From Bacteroidota bacterium (GTDB taxonomy: Bacteria > Bacteroidota > Bacteroidia > Chitinophagales > Chitinophagaceae), in contig JAFDXL010000008.1 in assembly GCA_018267955.1 (NCBI GenBank), positions 310,001 to 374,000 on the forward strand: a stretch of 64,000 nucleotides of DNA, written 5' to 3'. How positions within the stretch are numbered: position 1 is the first letter of the stretch; every line of letters starts with the position of its first letter. This document shows positions 62,185 through 64,000 of this stretch, piece by piece. A model generated the notes under the pieces. It saw only the letters and a list, made by a program, of their open reading frames with translations. It had not been told where the DNA came from and made no database searches. The translations under genes were made by a program, and so were the position numbers.

Positions 62185-63318
62185 ATGAAGAAAGTCTTAA
62201 AGGTTGTCGGTATCATCCTCCTTGTACTTGTAGTATTAATAATAGGCACGATCTTCTATTTGAGGTATCATATAACTCACATCAAAGACAGTCATGATCT
62301 GCAGGCGCAGGTAGATGCAATAGGGGACGATTTCATTCAGAAGAAATTTGCTCCTGGCATCTGCGTAGGGATAGTAAAGGGAAATACAGTGATGATTAAA
62401 GGATATGGGACGACAGATAAGAACGGCGGGCAGATTCCCGACAGCAATACGATTTTTGAAATTGGATCCATCACTAAGGTGTTTACTGCAGAGATAACAC
62501 AGCGTCTCGTAGATGATGGGTTACTGCACTGGAATGATCATATCCAGGCTGTATTACCCGATAGTGCGAAACTTAAATTTGATGACAGCAGCACATTATT
62601 GAATTTAGTTAATCATACTTCAGGTTTTGCAAGGATACCGGACTCTATTCTGTTGTTGCTAAAGAATGAATGTGATCCATATAGCACGCTTACTAATGCG
62701 GATATTGCCAGGTATTTAAGGACTTGTACGGACAAAAAGAGGCCTGATCTGCATCACTATGACTACTCTAATTTTGGCACCGCATTGTTAGCTAATATTG
62801 ATGAATACAGAACAGGTAAAAGCTATGAAACACTTTTACAGGAGTTGATATGCGTTCCTTTGCATATGTCGCATACTTCTTTGTTTGTTAAAGACAGCAG
62901 CAAATTTGCAACCGGCTACGATGAAAAAGGAAATAAAACCTGCCATTGGAATTTTGGTGCCATGTATGGATGCGGAGCTATCAGGTCTGATATTGCCGAC
63001 ATGGTAAAATTTCTAAAAGCAAATATGGATAGTACTAATCTTCTTTATAATTCTTTTCATAAAACACAACAGGAGACCGCTTTGATACCGACCGGTGGCA
63101 TTGCTTATGGGTGGCATATAGATAAGATGAATGGTGTATTCTCCGGAATATTCAAGATCATATGGCATAATGGCGGTACCGGAGGTTTTAGATCTTACAT
63201 GGGTTTTGACCCAAAGAGAAAAACAGGTATCATTATCATCGCTAACCAGGCTACTGATGAGGTGGATAGGGCCGGTATTGATATATTAATCAAGGCCTGT
63301 ACTACGTCATGGCAATAG
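62185..63318 (+). CDS. Membrane-anchored serine hydrolase, class C beta-lactamase family
   Basis: A 377-residue protein with an N-terminal membrane helix (VVGIILLVLVVLIIGTIFYL) that may be an uncleaved anchor. The catalytic domain carries S95-I-T-K98, Y194-S-N196 and an HNGG motif (IWHNGGTGGFRSYM) in the KTG position. Without a lipobox or clear cleavage site, it is likely a periplasm-facing membrane enzyme, a peptidase or esterase of unknown substrate. It is the second family member in the window after the 15683 gene, but lacks that protein's C-terminal beta domain. Confidence 0.9.
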   Translation: MKKVLKVVGIILLVLVVLIIGTIFYLRYHITHIKDSHDLQAQVDAIGDDFIQKKFAPGICVGIVKGNTVMIKGYGTTDKNGGQIPDSNTIFEIGSITKVFTAEITQRLVDDGLLHWNDHIQAVLPDSAKLKFDDSSTLLNLVNHTSGFARIPDSILLLLKNECDPYSTLTNADIARYLRTCTDKKRPDLHHYDYSNFGTALLANIDEYRTGKSYETLLQELICVPLHMSHTSLFVKDSSKFATGYDEKGNKTCHWNFGAMYGCGAIRSDIADMVKFLKANMDSTNLLYNSFHKTQQETALIPTGGIAYGWHIDKMNGVFSGIFKIIWHNGGTGGFRSYMGFDPKRKTGIIIIANQATDEVDRAGIDILIKACTTSWQ

Positions 63319-63325
63319 TGTGCGA

Positions 63326-64000
63326 CTAATCAATACCCAGCCACCATTGTTTATGTTCGTTTTTGCCATTAATATTTACTGCTTCCCCGATCATTGGGTG
63401 CAGAATAGGCATCTCCATTTTGCTTGCCTCTGCAACCACTCTTGTAATCGGTTCATCCCAGGCATGTAGCGAAAGCGAGAACTTGGCCCAATGTACAGGC
63501 AACAAAACTTTTGCTTTGAGGTCTATAGCAGCCTGCACTGTTTCTTCCGGCATCATGTGTATATACTTCCAGTATGCATTGTACTGGCCGCATTCCAGTA
63601 TCACGAGATCAAATGGTCCGTGCTGTTCACCGATGAGTTCAAAATGAGTGTCGTACCCCGAATCTCCGCCGATAAATATTTTCATAGTTGGGGTTACAAG
63701 CACCATAGACAACCATATAGATTGATTCCGCTTAAAGCCCCTGCCTGAAAAATGTCTGCCGGAAGTAGTAAATATTTTAAACCCATCTCCCAGGTCTTCT
63801 TCTTCATCCCAGTCTTTTTCTGTGATGATCTTATGATCAAAGCCCCATTGCTCAAAATGAGCCCCGACACCTAAACCTGTAATAATTCGTTTTACTTTGC
63901 TTTTGAGTTTAATGATCGTTTCATAGTCAAGATGGTCATAGTGATCGTGTGTGATGATCAGATAATCGATCTCGGGCATGTCTTCCGGTGTATAAACATC
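63326..64000 (-). CDS. MBL-fold metallo-hydrolase, UlaG/NAPE-PLD-like (5'-truncated by window edge)
   Basis: 225 codons are visible and the frame stays open to base 64000, so the true start lies beyond the window; ATG at 63979 is internal. The metal-binding motif THDHYDHLD is intact, with later ligands in GGDSGYDTHF and PVHWAKF. The GRHFSGRGFKRNQSIWLSM segment after it is typical of the Zn-dependent hydrolases related to NAPE-phospholipase D and UlaG. Reaction not predictable. The stop is 7 nt from that of the convergent serine hydrolase. Confidence 0.88.
   Translation of the reverse strand, partial: DVYTPEDMPEIDYLIITHDHYDHLDYETIIKLKSKVKRIITGLGVGAHFEQWGFDHKIITEKDWDEEEDLGDGFKIFTTSGRHFSGRGFKRNQSIWLSMVLVTPTMKIFIGGDSGYDTHFELIGEQHGPFDLVILECGQYNAYWKYIHMMPEETVQAAIDLKAKVLLPVHWAKFSLSLHAWDEPITRVVAEASKMEMPILHPMIGEAVNINGKNEHKQWWLGID

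Noticed and set aside
15683-63318. Calling the two SxxK serine hydrolases beta-lactamases
   Set aside because: Both have HNGG in place of the KTG box and broad family resemblance to DD-peptidases and esterases; nothing in the sequence supports antibiotic resistance.
1-64000. tRNA, rRNA, tmRNA, insertion sequences, prophage, CRISPR arrays and replication origin
   Set aside because: I looked for T-loop-like motifs, transposase/integrase motifs, direct-repeat arrays and DnaA-box clusters and saw none that I could support.

Overview
The window is chromosomal DNA from a member of the Bacteroidota, most probably family Chitinophagaceae. The evidence is mutually consistent: three secreted proteins end in type A (YPNP) and one in type B (gliding-motility-associated) type IX secretion sorting domains; PorD/DUF4835, DUF4296 and DUF6580 proteins, a Porin_10 barrel, an S46 dipeptidyl-peptidase and a flexirubin/aryl-polyene-type ketosynthase set are present; and promoter-like sites follow the Bacteroidota pattern (TTTG, about 19-22 nt, TAnnTTTG). 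Base composition looks moderate and even, with no insertion sequences, phage genes, CRISPR arrays, tRNAs or rRNAs. This is an ordinary core chromosome, gene-dense on both strands.

Layout. 1-5.2 kb: the end of an anti-sigma factor, a convergent three-gene ACP/ketosynthase/chain-length-factor operon, then a polytopic membrane protein and a TMEM175-like channel. 5.2-11.6 kb: a small barrel protein, sucA, a Porin_10 barrel and purine nucleoside phosphorylase. 11.7-15.6 kb: two tandem ELWxxD-type T9SS substrates and, divergently, a small secreted protein with an A/C-only leader. 15.7-21 kb: a serine hydrolase, a DEAD-box helicase, an RlpA-like protein, a SET-domain protein and a pterin dehydratase. 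21-28.8 kb: an M14 peptidase, an ECF sigma/anti-sigma/membrane-protein operon, coaBC-porD-DUF4296, an aminotransferase and a tail-anchored response regulator. 28.9-37.7 kb: a 2004-residue Ig-repeat T9SS substrate and a cytosolic TPR hybrid histidine kinase. 37.8-48.5 kb: small membrane proteins, secA, a three-repeat secreted protein, an RlmI-type methyltransferase, recN and a DPP11-like S46 peptidase. 48.6-55.4 kb: a type B T9SS substrate, a sensor kinase, an ABC transporter with a LolA-like partner and a lipoprotein. 55.4-64 kb: thrS-infC, a noncoding stretch with two tandem 61-bp elements, a repeat protein, an NlpC/P60 peptidase, RNase Y, a second serine hydrolase and a truncated MBL-fold hydrolase.

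How the genes work together. Many of the products act at or beyond the cell envelope. SecA exports the signal-peptide proteins, PorD belongs to the T9SS machinery that moves the CTD-bearing substrates across the outer membrane, and the S46 and M14 peptidases, porin and barrels handle periplasmic peptide and nutrient processing. Housekeeping functions are interspersed: TCA cycle, CoA synthesis, purine salvage, translation, RNA decay and recombination repair.

The most unusual signal is at 58182-58361: two copies of a 61-bp element (58 of 61 identical), each ending in a stem-loop plus T-tract. The two substitutions inside the stem both keep it paired. The elements lie downstream of infC, where many bacteria carry rpmI-rplT; those genes are absent here. 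This looks like a duplicated small RNA or attenuator that I cannot match to a known family. A 28-codon hydrophobic reading frame through copy 1 is a less likely alternative. A second theme is how often a good -7 box lies within about 20 nt of a start codon, which suggests very short or absent mRNA leaders.
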